The notes below the pieces were generated by a model, which saw only the letters and a list, made by a program, of their open reading frames with translations, had not been told where the DNA came from and made no database searches. Positions 1 to 8,057 of a stretch of 64,000 nucleotides of DNA are shown here, in pieces (position 1 is the stretch's first letter; each line of letters starts with the position of its first letter). The translations under genes were made by a program, and so were the position numbers. Source of the stretch: Pseudomonas gingeri (lineage in GTDB: Bacteria; Pseudomonadota; Gammaproteobacteria; Pseudomonadales; Pseudomonadaceae); NCBI RefSeq assembly GCF_013385635.1, contig NZ_JACAPR010000011.1:434001-498000 (forward strand). The letters are read 5' to 3'.

Positions 1-134
1 CCCTGCGTGATCCGGTGGTGGAACGGGCCATCGGGGTGCTGACCAAACCGGGCCATGAACTCTCCGCCGCGGCCCAGGCATTGTTCGATATCTTGTTGGA
101 AGAAAGATCCCGTTACCTGAATTTTGAGAAATAA
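1..134 (+). CDS. LysR-type regulator, C-terminal end (partial)
   Basis: The reading frame enters the window at base 3 and runs 43 residues to a TAA stop at 132-134. The tail (DPVVERAIGVLTKPGH, then an Ala-rich helix and a short charged end) looks like the last beta strand and helix of a LysR effector-binding domain. No DNA-binding part is visible, so the family is inferred from the tail only. It runs in the same direction as the next gene, which has its own strong ribosome site. Confidence 0.55.
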   Translation, partial: LRDPVVERAIGVLTKPGHELSAAAQALFDILLEERSRYLNFEK

Positions 135-203
135 CTCGGTCTTGCATGGATCTTTTCCTACGATGCGCAATCATTACCCCATGAATATTCAAAGGAGGTG
201 TGT

Positions 204-773
204 ATGTTCATCCGGTCTTTGACCCTCGCCGCTCTGTCGCTTGTCGTGTCCAGCCCTTTGTTGGCGGCCGATATCGACTCTCCGTTGGCCCAGGACTACG
301 GAAAAAACCGTGCGTTGATCGTGATCGCGCCGAGTACGGCGGACCCGACCCTGGTCGGCCTGAAAAAGGCCCTTGATGACCCGGCCAACCAGAAAGCTTT
401 CGACGAGCGTCAGTTGGTGCTCTACGAAGTGGCGCAGACCGTGGGCAAGCGTGCCAACAAATACATGGAGCAGCCGACCACCATGGCCCTGATTCGCGGG
501 CTCAAGCTTGGAGTTACGCCCGAGGGCAAGTCCACGGTGATCCTGGTGGGCAAGGATGGTCAGCAGAAGACCCTTGAACATGACGGGCCGATGCCGCTGA
601 AGGATGTGTTCAGCGCGGTCGATGCGCTGCCGGCCGCCGAGAAGGAAACCGTGGCACCGACGCCACCGCCACCACCGGCGGCTGCCGAGGCCAAGCCGGC
701 CAAGGGCGCCAAGCCTGGCAAGGCGGAAAAACCGGGCAAGGCACCGGCTCCGCCCAAGGCGCTGGACGACTGA
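204..773 (+). CDS. DUF4174-like secreted protein
   Basis: A 189-residue protein with a Sec signal peptide (MFIRSLTLAALSLVVSSPLLAAD, cleavage near residue 20). The body resembles DUF4174, a small thioredoxin-like fold with a LIVIAPSTADP first strand and a VILVGKDG strand near residue 120. No CxxC is present, so a redox role is not supported. The last 35 residues are Pro/Ala/Lys-rich (repeats of KPGK) and probably disordered. ATG 204 is chosen over GTG 198 because AAAGGAGG at 191-198 is well spaced for 204 and would overlap 198. It is probably periplasmic; function unknown. Confidence 0.7.
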   Translation: MFIRSLTLAALSLVVSSPLLAADIDSPLAQDYGKNRALIVIAPSTADPTLVGLKKALDDPANQKAFDERQLVLYEVAQTVGKRANKYMEQPTTMALIRGLKLGVTPEGKSTVILVGKDGQQKTLEHDGPMPLKDVFSAVDALPAAEKETVAPTPPPPPAAAEAKPAKGAKPGKAEKPGKAPAPPKALDD

Positions 774-828
774 ACCGGTAACATGAGCCGGGTAATATCC
801 AACGGATCAATCTACCAGGGGCATATGC

Positions 829-1599
829 ATGTCGGGCGTTCACAAGGCTGCACAAGTCGGTTTCAGCACTGAAGCCAAAACCTATGCCCAAGGGCGCCCT
901 GACTATCCCGTCGAGTTGCAGTCCTGGCTTGGCGATAGCCTGGGTATCGCCGCGAACGGGCAGGCGATCGACCTCGGCGCCGGCACCGGCAAGTTCACTC
1001 GCCTGCTCGTCGCAACCGGCGCCACGGTGACCGCCATCGAGCCGGTCGAGGCCATGCGTGCCGAACTGGTCGCGCGCCTGCCGGCGGTGCGGGCTTTGTC
1101 GGGCACCGCCGAAGCCATGCTGCTGGAGTCCGGGGTTGCCGACACATTGCTCTGTGCCCAGGCGTTTCACTGGTTCGCCCACGAGGCGGCGCTGGCCGAA
1201 ATCCACCGTGTGCTCAAGCCGGGCGGGCGGCTCGGGCTGGTGTGGAATGTCCGCGACGAATCGGTTGACTGGGTCGCGGCGATTACCCGGATCATCACGC
1301 CCTACGAGGGCGATACCCCGCGTTTCCATACCGGCGCCTGGCGCCGGCCGTTCACCGGCCGCTATTTCTCGACCCCCGAACTGAGCTGTTTCGGCTACAG
1401 CCATGTGGGCACGCCCCAGGATGTCATCATCGATCGCTTCCTGTCGGTCAGCTTCATCGCGGCATTGCCGGCGGCTGAAAAGGCCAGGGTTGCCGAACAA
1501 CTGCAGACGTTGATCCAAACCCATCCTGACTTGCAGGGTCGGGAGACCATTGCCTTTCCCTACCGGACCGAGGCGTATCGCTGCCTGCGCCTGGACTGA
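829..1599 (+). CDS. Class I SAM-dependent methyltransferase
   Basis: A 256-residue cytosolic methyltransferase of the Methyltransf_11/25 type. Motif I is AIDLGAGTGKFTRLL near residues 45-59. The acidic residue of motif II follows in VTAIEPVEAM near residue 68, and a post-motif IRVLKPGGRLGLVW-type strand lies near 130-142. The N-terminal FSTEAKTYAQGRPDYP segment is common in small-molecule and trans-aconitate-like methyltransferases. The substrate cannot be told from sequence. It stands alone, 55 bp after the DUF4174 gene and before a GC-rich hairpin. Confidence 0.8.
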   Translation: MSGVHKAAQVGFSTEAKTYAQGRPDYPVELQSWLGDSLGIAANGQAIDLGAGTGKFTRLLVATGATVTAIEPVEAMRAELVARLPAVRALSGTAEAMLLESGVADTLLCAQAFHWFAHEAALAEIHRVLKPGGRLGLVWNVRDESVDWVAAITRIITPYEGDTPRFHTGAWRRPFTGRYFSTPELSCFGYSHVGTPQDVIIDRFLSVSFIAALPAAEKARVAEQLQTLIQTHPDLQGRETIAFPYRTEAYRCLRLD

Positions 1600-1614
1600 T
1601 GCCTGACACGCGGC

Positions 1615-1632
1615 ACCCCGCGAGGGCGGGGT
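1615..1632. terminator. GC hairpin after methyltransferase gene
   Basis: ACCCCGC, a GAGG loop, then GCGGGGT gives a perfect 7-bp stem 15 bp after the methyltransferase stop. No T run follows, so it is a weak candidate terminator. Confidence 0.4.
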
Positions 1633-1646
1633 CGAACCCTATATCT

Positions 1647-1691
1647 GGTTATAACGTTAGATTATATTTTTATAAACGGTCATAACATTAG
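1647..1691. promoter_or_regulatory. Paired 14-bp direct repeats upstream of TauE gene
   Basis: GGTTATAACGTTAG (1647-1660) and GGTCATAACATTAG (1678-1691) match at 12 of 14 bases. Their starts are 31 bp apart, about three helical turns, within an AT-rich stretch in an otherwise GC-rich window. This is the layout of a regulator binding twice on one face of the DNA in the promoter of the exporter gene at 1749. The regulator is unknown. Confidence 0.4.
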
Positions 1692-1748
1692 CCGCTATGC
1701 TGCCCGCCAGTTTTTTTGTCGTCTCGCTAGATTCTCCAGGGTTTGCTA

Positions 1749-2534
1749 ATGGATGTCGGTAATTTCGGTTTTGTCGTGGCAGGCTTGGTGGTCGGCTTTA
1801 TCGTTGGGTTGACGGGCGTCGGTGGCGGTTCCCTGATGACACCGATTCTGCTGTGGTTCGGTATCAATCCGGCAACCGCCGTGGGTACCGACCTGCTGTA
1901 CGCCGCGATCACCAAGTCCGGCGGTGTGCTCGTTCACAGGAAGAACGACAATATCGACTGGAAGATCACCGGCTGGCTGACCCTCGGCAGTGTGCCGGCG
2001 GTGTTGTTGACCCTGTGGTTCCTGAGCAGCCTGCACACCGCGCCCGAAGCCCTGAACAGCATCATCAAGCGGTCGCTGGGCTTTGTGCTGCTGCTGACGG
2101 CGCTGGCGGTGTTGTTCAAGAACAAGCTGCTGGCCTTTGCCCACCGCAGCGGCGTCGATCACTCGCTGATCAGTGCACCAAAGTTGAACGGACTGACGGT
2201 ACTGACCGGCCTGGTTCTCGGCACCATGGTGGCCCTGACTTCCATTGGCGCCGGTGCCCTGGGCACGGTGGCGCTGTTTATCCTCTATCCGTTTCTGCCG
2301 ACCCGACGCCTGGTGGGCACGGAGATCGCCCATGCGGTGCCGCTGACCCTGGTGGCGGGCCTCGGCCATGCGAGCATGGGCAATATGAACTGGGAGTTGC
2401 TGGGCTTTCTGCTAATGGGCTCGCTGCCGGGGATCTATCTCGGCAGCCACCTGACCGGACGGGTCTCGGACGGGTTGTTGCGGCCGTTCCTGGCGGTGAT
2501 GCTGTTCATGATCGGCTACAAGCTGGTGCTCTGA
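1749..2534 (+). CDS. TauE/SafE-family sulfite/organosulfonate exporter-type permease
   Basis: A 261-residue integral membrane protein with about eight hydrophobic segments. It carries the family signature VGLTGVGGGSLMTPILL near residues 22-38 and a second half-repeat near LGTMVALTSIGAGALGT (residues 158-174), as expected for the duplicated TauE/SafE fold. Relatives export sulfite, sulfoacetate or related anions; the substrate here is unknown. ATG 1749 follows CTCCAGGG at a usable distance; TTG 1743 is an alternative. The stop is 5 bp from the end of the convergent LysR gene, so the two transcripts meet. Confidence 0.8.
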   Translation: MDVGNFGFVVAGLVVGFIVGLTGVGGGSLMTPILLWFGINPATAVGTDLLYAAITKSGGVLVHRKNDNIDWKITGWLTLGSVPAVLLTLWFLSSLHTAPEALNSIIKRSLGFVLLLTALAVLFKNKLLAFAHRSGVDHSLISAPKLNGLTVLTGLVLGTMVALTSIGAGALGTVALFILYPFLPTRRLVGTEIAHAVPLTLVAGLGHASMGNMNWELLGFLLMGSLPGIYLGSHLTGRVSDGLLRPFLAVMLFMIGYKLVL

Positions 2535-2539
2535 TCGCG

Positions 2540-3436
2540 TTACCTGTTGAACCCTGCCAGTAACGCGTCCAGCACTGCGCGTACGGCCGGAACCATGCCG
2601 CGCCGGGAAGGGAAGATGGCATGCAGGCTGCCGGCGGGCGATGGCCGGTCGGGGAGTACCGGCAACAGGCGGCCCTGTGCCAGGTCGTCCTGCACCAGGC
2701 TGGCCGGTAGCTGGGCGATACCGATTCCCCTCAAGGCCGCCTCACGCAACGTCTCCAGATCGTCGGTGGCCAGCCTTGGCTGGTGGCTGAACACGAGCGG
2801 ATGCGGTGTGAGGAAATGCCACTGGTATTTGTCGTTGGTGTTGGCCATGGCCAATGTCGGGAATCGCGCCAGATCGTCCAGGTCAATGAGGGGCGGATGC
2901 TGCGCGAGCAAGGCCGGGCTTGCTACCAGGATGCGCTGGGAGTTGAGCAGGGGCAGTAACGTCAGGTCCGAGTCTTCCAGCGGCAACAAGCGCACCCGCA
3001 GGGCGATATCCAAGCCTTCCTCGATGATATCCACGCGCCGGTTGGTCGCATCGAGCATGATCCGCACGGCCGGATTGTCCAGCATGTACTGCGTCAGAAT
3101 CGCTCTGGCGCCCATCTGCAGCACGCCCAATGGAGAGCTGATGCGGACCAGGCCCTGGGGCGTGGCCCGCGTCTGGTCGATGGCGGTTTTCGCTGCCCGG
3201 GCTTCCTCCACCAGCGCCACGCAGTGCTGGTAAAACAGCCGGCCGGCATCGGTCAACGAGATCCGTCGCGAGTTGCGGTTGAGCAGGCGCACGCCCAGTT
3301 CCGCCTCGAGCGCGGCAACGCGTCGGCTGAGCTTCGAGGTCTGCAGCCCCAGGACCTGTGCCGCCGCGGTGAATCCGCCGTGATCCACCACCTTGGCGAA
3401 CAGATACATGTTGTTCAGGTCCGTCAGATGATCCAT
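2540..3436 (-). CDS. LysR-type transcriptional regulator
   Basis: 298 residues. The N-terminal winged helix (LNNMYLFAKVVDHGGFTAAAQVLG, with SKLSRRVAALEAELGVRL recognition helix) is followed by a type 2 periplasmic-binding-like effector domain from about residue 90. It is divergent from the pirin-SDR pair at 3584, with 147 bp between the start codons, the usual arrangement for a LysR protein that controls its neighbour. It belongs to the broad LTTR subgroup often paired with pirin and quinone-stress genes. The effector is not predictable. Confidence 0.85.
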   Translation of the reverse strand: MDHLTDLNNMYLFAKVVDHGGFTAAAQVLGLQTSKLSRRVAALEAELGVRLLNRNSRRISLTDAGRLFYQHCVALVEEARAAKTAIDQTRATPQGLVRISSPLGVLQMGARAILTQYMLDNPAVRIMLDATNRRVDIIEEGLDIALRVRLLPLEDSDLTLLPLLNSQRILVASPALLAQHPPLIDLDDLARFPTLAMANTNDKYQWHFLTPHPLVFSHQPRLATDDLETLREAALRGIGIAQLPASLVQDDLAQGRLLPVLPDRPSPAGSLHAIFPSRRGMVPAVRAVLDALLAGFNR

Positions 3437-3583
3437 GACCGGTCTCGTGCTGGGTTGATTGTTCTATTTTCTACAAGCTATCGTTGTTTTTGAAGCTGTT
3501 CTTCCATATTCATTTCAAATTTATGCTCTGTACATACGGCAACCGGCCGCCTTTGGCCGTTCTTCTACTGTGCAGGAACCGAT

Positions 3584-4288
3584 ATGTTGGAGCATCGATT
3601 CAAGGCCGATCTTGGCGGCGGCGACTTTGGTTGGCTCAAGGCCCACCATCACTTCAGGGTCAGCGCCGACGGCAATCCCGCCCATCGGTCGCTGGGAGCG
3701 CTGGTGGTCTGGAACGATGACCGGATTGCGCCCGGCACCGGGTTTCCCATGCACGGCCATGAAAGCATGGAGATCGTTTCCTATGTGCTGGAAGGCGCGG
3801 TGAGCCATCGGGACAGTCTCGGCAGCGCGGGTCGTACCGAATCCGGTGACGTGCAGGTGATGAGTGCCGGCACCGGTATCCGCCATGAGGAGCGCAATGC
3901 CGGCGACGTGCCGTTGCGGCTTTTCCAGATATGGTTGCGCCCGCGGGAAAACGGTGGGCTTCCCGCCTGGGGCACGCGCCCCTTTCCCAAGTCTGATCGG
4001 GCCGGTCAATGGGTGGTGCTGGCCAGCGGGTTGCCGGGTGACGACAACGCCTTGCCGATCCGCGCCGATGCCCGGGTTCTCGGCGCGACGCTCAAGGCCG
4101 GCCAGCGCCTGAGCTATCGTTGGTCGGTCACGTCCCAGGGCTATCTGGTACCGGCGTTCGGCGCGCTGAAGGTCAATGGTGAACGGGTCGAGGCGGGGGA
4201 CGGTCTGGCCGTGAGCGAGGAGCGCGTGCTGGAGGTCGAGGCGATCGAAGACACCGAAGTGGTGCTGGTTGAGGTACCCGGCGCATGA
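3584..4288 (+). CDS. Pirin family protein
   Basis: A 234-residue bicupin of the pirin (YhhW/quercetinase-like) family. The N-terminal cupin holds the metal-site pattern FPMHGHESMEIVSYVLEG near residues 50-67 and GTGIRHEERN near 103-112, giving the His/His/His/Glu ligand set. The family binds Fe or Ni; some members oxidise quercetin, others act as redox-sensitive regulators. The stop overlaps the next start by 4 bp (ATGA), so it is co-translated with the SDR. The divergent LysR gene at 2540-3436 is the likely regulator. Confidence 0.88.
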   Translation: MLEHRFKADLGGGDFGWLKAHHHFRVSADGNPAHRSLGALVVWNDDRIAPGTGFPMHGHESMEIVSYVLEGAVSHRDSLGSAGRTESGDVQVMSAGTGIRHEERNAGDVPLRLFQIWLRPRENGGLPAWGTRPFPKSDRAGQWVVLASGLPGDDNALPIRADARVLGATLKAGQRLSYRWSVTSQGYLVPAFGALKVNGERVEAGDGLAVSEERVLEVEAIEDTEVVLVEVPGA

Positions 4289-5148
4289 GGACGATTATCA
4301 TGACTGGCGGCACTTTCGGCCTGGGACAAGTGACCGCGCAGCGGCTGGGTGACAGCCCTGACACACGATTGATCATTGGCGGACGCACGACCCGCCTGCC
4401 GCTGGAACTGGCGAGCCTGGACAGCGTCCGGCAGTTCGCCCGGCAGGTGGTCGAGACGCTGGGTAACACGAAGATCGATGCCCTGGTCTTCAATGCCGGG
4501 CTGGGTTTTCCGACGACGGCGCGTACGGTGGACGGCTACGAGAGCACCTTTGCGGTCAATCACCTGGGCCACTATCTGTTACTGCGCCTGTTGGCGCCGG
4601 CCTTGGCCCGTGGGGCGATCGTGGTGCTGACGACCAGTAATACCCATGACCCACAGTTCAGTCCGGTCGCGCCGTTTTCTTCTGTGGATGCGCAACAGCT
4701 GGCCCAACTGGACCTGGGCAAGGTGGTGCAGGGCAGCGTGCCCTTCGAGTCGGGATTTCGCGCCTACGCCACTTCGAAGTTGTGCAATCTGCTGACGGCG
4801 CGTGCCTTTGCGGCATTGCCCGAGGCCCGGGCGCGTCGTGTGCGGGTGATCGCCTATAACCCGGGTTATGTTCCTGGTACGGGCCTGGGCCGCAACCTGC
4901 CTTCGGGAGCACTGCCGGCACCACCTTCGGCATTGAGCCCGTATTTCGCCGAGGGTATGCGCCTGCAGGCCGGCGAGCTTTTGGCCGACCTGGCATTGGG
5001 GCGGATTGTTCCGCCGAAAGGGCGCCTGTATGCGTCCCTGGTGAGAGGCGAGCTGACCTGGCCGGAACCGTCCGAGCTCGCTCGCCGTGATGAGGTTGCC
5101 CGGCAACTGTGGCAGGACAGCGCGCGCTTGTGCGCTCTAGAAGTGTGA
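4285..5148 (+). CDS. Short-chain dehydrogenase/reductase (coupled to pirin)
   Basis: 287 residues. The Rossmann motif TGGTFGLG sits at residues 7-14, the NAG motif near residue 72 (FNAGLGF), and the catalytic pair is seen in YATSK near residue 161. The overall layout matches larger SDRs of the light-dependent protochlorophyllide reductase/retinol-dehydrogenase-like group. It overlaps pirin by 4 bp, so it forms an operon with it. Its 3' end overlaps the convergent SDR gene at 5137 by 12 bp. Substrate unknown; a quinone or aldehyde is a guess from the pirin link. Confidence 0.82.
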   Translation: MRTIIMTGGTFGLGQVTAQRLGDSPDTRLIIGGRTTRLPLELASLDSVRQFARQVVETLGNTKIDALVFNAGLGFPTTARTVDGYESTFAVNHLGHYLLLRLLAPALARGAIVVLTTSNTHDPQFSPVAPFSSVDAQQLAQLDLGKVVQGSVPFESGFRAYATSKLCNLLTARAFAALPEARARRVRVIAYNPGYVPGTGLGRNLPSGALPAPPSALSPYFAEGMRLQAGELLADLALGRIVPPKGRLYASLVRGELTWPEPSELARRDEVARQLWQDSARLCALEV

Positions 5149-5883
5149 AAGACCACCGTCGACAATGATTTCCGAGCCGGTCATGAACGACGAGTCGTCA
5201 CTGGCCAGGAACACCACGGTGCGGGCGATTTCCTGCGCTTCGCCAAAACGCCCCAGTGGTACCTGGGCCTCGATGCTGGCCGCGACGGCGCTGAGGTCGG
5301 ACTCCGACAACCCGAGCTTGCTGTGGAATGGTGTACTGATCGGGCCGGGGCTGACCGCGTTGACACGGATGCCCCGTGGCGCCAGTTCCGCGCCCAGGGT
5401 CAGTGCCAGGGAGCGCACGGCGGCTTTGCTGGCCGAGAGGATCGACAGGCCAGGCGCGCCGACACGGTTGAGGAACGAGGTGGTGAGGATCACGCTGCTG
5501 CCTTTTACCAACAGTGGCGCGGCTTTCTGGACAGTGAAGAACAGGCCTTTGAAATTCAGCGCGAACTGCTCGTCGATCTGTTCTTCGGTCACGGCTTCCA
5601 GTGGCGCGGCGGTGCCGGCACCGGCGTTGGCAAACAGTACGTCGATCTGTGCATGGCGGCTGCGGATGGCGTCGATGACAGTGTCCAGGTCGGCCGGTTG
5701 GCGCAGGTCCGCGCTGATCACCAGGGCTTCGGGACCGAGTTCGCGGCGGGCTTCTTCAAGGCGGCCCGGATGGGTACCGGTGACGATGACATGGGCGCCT
5801 TCGGCGCGAAATTGCCGGGCTGTTTCCAAACCGATACCGGAAGTGCCGCCGGTGATCAGGGCAACTTTGTTGGTCAGTTTCAT
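5137..5883 (-). CDS. SDR-family oxidoreductase with Leu at the catalytic Tyr position
   Basis: 248 residues beginning MKLTNKVALITGGTSGIG. The cofactor motif TGGTSGIG is at residues 10-17 and NAG is near residue 87. A typical C-terminal end (FMTGSEIIVDGG) is present. Where the family has YxxxK, this protein reads LSASK (residues about 149-153), so the catalytic Tyr is Leu. The codon is CTC and clearly read. It may be inactive, use another residue, or have a binding role. An upstream in-frame extension to 6270 has no SDR similarity and was not used. The LysR gene at 6112 is divergent. Confidence 0.82.
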   Translation of the reverse strand: MKLTNKVALITGGTSGIGLETARQFRAEGAHVIVTGTHPGRLEEARRELGPEALVISADLRQPADLDTVIDAIRSRHAQIDVLFANAGAGTAAPLEAVTEEQIDEQFALNFKGLFFTVQKAAPLLVKGSSVILTTSFLNRVGAPGLSILSASKAAVRSLALTLGAELAPRGIRVNAVSPGPISTPFHSKLGLSESDLSAVAASIEAQVPLGRFGEAQEIARTVVFLASDDSSFMTGSEIIVDGGLSHF

Positions 5884-6111
5884 GGTCGTTCTCCGTCGAG
5901 TGGTTGAGAGTGGATGAGGCTGTTCTGGCCTGGAAGCCACTATCGTCGTTGGAGATTTGGCCGCCAAATCAGAAGATCTGTGCCCCCGGGATAGAAAAAC
6001 TATGCTGCCGGGATCCGGCTTCGGATCTGTCTCCTTGTGCTGAAAATTTCCATTCCCGTTTTTCCGGCGGACGGACACAATGGGGCCGAGTTGAACGATC
6101 AGGTCCATCCC

Positions 6112-7026
6112 ATGAGATCCCCCCATCATCTGAATGCCCTGCGCGCCTTCGAAGCTGCCGCCAGGCATCTGAGCTACGTCCGTGCCGCCGAAGAGCTGAA
6201 CGTGTCGCCCGCTGCCATCGGGCAATTGGTCAGGGGCCTGGAGGACGCCCACGGGGTGGTGCTGTTTCATCGTTCGCGCAGCGGCCCGGCGCGGCTGGAA
6301 CTCACCGAGGTGGCGGTGTCCGCGCTGGCGGATCTACAGGCAGGCTTCGATCTGCTCAGTTCGGCGGTGGCCCGGTTCAAGGCCGACGAGCAGGACACCA
6401 GCATCACCGTGACCGTACCGCCGGCCTTTGCGGACAAGTGGCTGCTGGCGCGGGTAGAGGGCTTCCAGGCGTTGTATCCGCAGTACGAGCTGCGACTCGA
6501 TACCAACGGCAAACTGGTGGATTTCACCACGGACCGCACCGACCTGGGCATCCGCTTCGGTGCCGGACACTGGCCTGGCCTGATGGTCACCTACCTGATG
6601 GCCGAAGAGTTCTTTCCGGTGTGCAGCCCGGCGCTGTTGAGCGGCGGGCAACCATTGGCGAGCGTGGCGGACCTCAAGCATCATCCGTTGCTGCACGATG
6701 TTTCCATGCGTGGTGTCGCGGCGTTCCCCACCTGGGAAACCTGGTTGCGCCAGTCGGGCTTCGACTACGACGAAGCCCGGCGCGGCTTGCAGATCAACGA
6801 CTCGGCGGCGGTGATGCAGACTGCCATCTCCGGCAATGGCGTGGCACTGGGCAGGAGCAGCCTGGTGGCGGCTGACCTGGCGGCGGGCCGCCTGGTCAGG
6901 CCGTTCGGTGAGGCGCTGTCGTGTGAGCTTGCGTATTACATTGTGCAACGGCAAGGGGTCGAGGCTTCGCCAGCGGTCGAGGCGTTCAAGCAGTGGCTGC
7001 TGGCGCAAGTGGCAGGTGATCGATAG
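6112..7026 (+). CDS. LysR-type regulator, GcvA-like
   Basis: 304 residues from MRSPHHLNALRAFEAAARHLSY, the classic start of GcvA/AmpR-type LTTRs. The helix-turn-helix spans residues 20-60 (AAEELNVSPAAIGQLVRGLED) and the effector domain follows from about residue 90. An earlier in-frame ATG at 6037 adds 25 residues without similarity and was rejected. It is divergent from the SDR gene at 5137-5883, with 228 bp between, and so is its likely regulator. It ends 8 bp before the convergent nucleoside hydrolase gene. Confidence 0.85.
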   Translation: MRSPHHLNALRAFEAAARHLSYVRAAEELNVSPAAIGQLVRGLEDAHGVVLFHRSRSGPARLELTEVAVSALADLQAGFDLLSSAVARFKADEQDTSITVTVPPAFADKWLLARVEGFQALYPQYELRLDTNGKLVDFTTDRTDLGIRFGAGHWPGLMVTYLMAEEFFPVCSPALLSGGQPLASVADLKHHPLLHDVSMRGVAAFPTWETWLRQSGFDYDEARRGLQINDSAAVMQTAISGNGVALGRSSLVAADLAAGRLVRPFGEALSCELAYYIVQRQGVEASPAVEAFKQWLLAQVAGDR

Positions 7027-7034
7027 CAGTCGGC

Positions 7035-8042
7035 TTACGCCGATGCCTCTGGAGCCGGGCCGGGCTTGATCGACAACTGCCGTTCGATGATCTCCAGCAA
7101 CAAATGGTTGTCCACGGTCTGCAGGATGTTCACCAGGCCGCCGATGGATGGCTCGATGGCAACGTCCAGCCGTAGCGGTTGCTTGTAGCGCCAGGTCTTG
7201 CCGCGTGTGCGACCGGCACGCAACTCGACTTCCGCGTAGTACGGCGTTGAGGTGGCGACAGCGGGGTCAAGCAGCCAGGCGATGACCAGGGCGTCATGGA
7301 TCCAGCAGCCGCTCAGGCCGCGAGTGGCTATCGAGTAATCGATCCATGGCCTGAAGGTCTCGCAGACAAAACTCGCCAGGGGCGTATCGAGGCGTTCGAT
7401 ACGGTCCAGGTCGGCGTGGGTCATCAGGGTCTGCGTGGTGACATCCAGGGGCACCAGGGTGATAGGTGCGCCGCAGCTCAGGACCCGCTGCGCTGCTTCC
7501 GGGTCGAAGCCGAAGTTGGTGTCCTTGATGTAGTCATCCAGGGCAAACACGCCGCCCATGATCACGATTTCCCGGACCGCCGCGATCATCCCTGGGTAGC
7601 GTTCGAGGGCCAGGGCCACGTTGGTCAGCGGTCCGATCGCCACCAGGGTGATTTCCCCGGGGTTGGCGCAGATCAACGGGCCGATGGCGTCCGCCGCTTC
7701 CTGCGTCGGTGCCTCGAATTCAAGGGGCGTGCGCACGCCTTGCCACAGATGGGCCAGTTGACGCTTGTGCACGGTATTGTCCAGCGCATCACGCCACGGC
7801 GCGTCGGGCTCCTGCAAGGCCCGGGTACTGCCACGGACCACCGGCAGGGAGCGGCCGACCCTGGCCATCAGGTCCCTGGCGACGTTGTAGCCGACGGCGC
7901 TGGGCGTATTGCCCGCCACGGTGGTCACCAGTTCAAGGGAGATTTGCGCGGCGGCCAGGGCCAGGGCCAATGCCAGGCCATCGTCGACATTCGCGCCTGC
8001 AATCCCGTTCCCGGGATCGCAATCAATGATTAAACGTTTCAT
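7035..8042 (-). CDS. Inosine-uridine-preferring nucleoside hydrolase family protein
   Basis: 335 residues. Hydrolyses the N-glycosidic bond of ribonucleosides in this family, using a calcium held by an Asp cluster. The N terminus reads LIIDCDPGNGIAGANVDDGLALA: the usual DxDxGxDD cluster is stretched by several residues before the paired Asp. Family features GPLTNVALAL (near 137-146), IVIMGG and a late HDALV-type Asp (near 240) are present. It is the last gene of a minus-strand run with the LacI regulator (15 bp upstream), pointing to nucleoside scavenging with the porin and MFS transporter further upstream. Confidence 0.85.
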   Translation of the reverse strand: MKRLIIDCDPGNGIAGANVDDGLALALALAAAQISLELVTTVAGNTPSAVGYNVARDLMARVGRSLPVVRGSTRALQEPDAPWRDALDNTVHKRQLAHLWQGVRTPLEFEAPTQEAADAIGPLICANPGEITLVAIGPLTNVALALERYPGMIAAVREIVIMGGVFALDDYIKDTNFGFDPEAAQRVLSCGAPITLVPLDVTTQTLMTHADLDRIERLDTPLASFVCETFRPWIDYSIATRGLSGCWIHDALVIAWLLDPAVATSTPYYAEVELRAGRTRGKTWRYKQPLRLDVAIEPSIGGLVNILQTVDNHLLLEIIERQLSIKPGPAPEASA

Positions 8043-8057
8043 TCCACCTTCTTTTTT

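Noticed and set aside
5884..6270. N-terminal extension of the minus-strand SDR to a 377-residue protein
   Set aside because: The extension has no family similarity and covers the divergent promoter and the start of the LysR gene; MKLTNKVALITGG is a standard SDR start.
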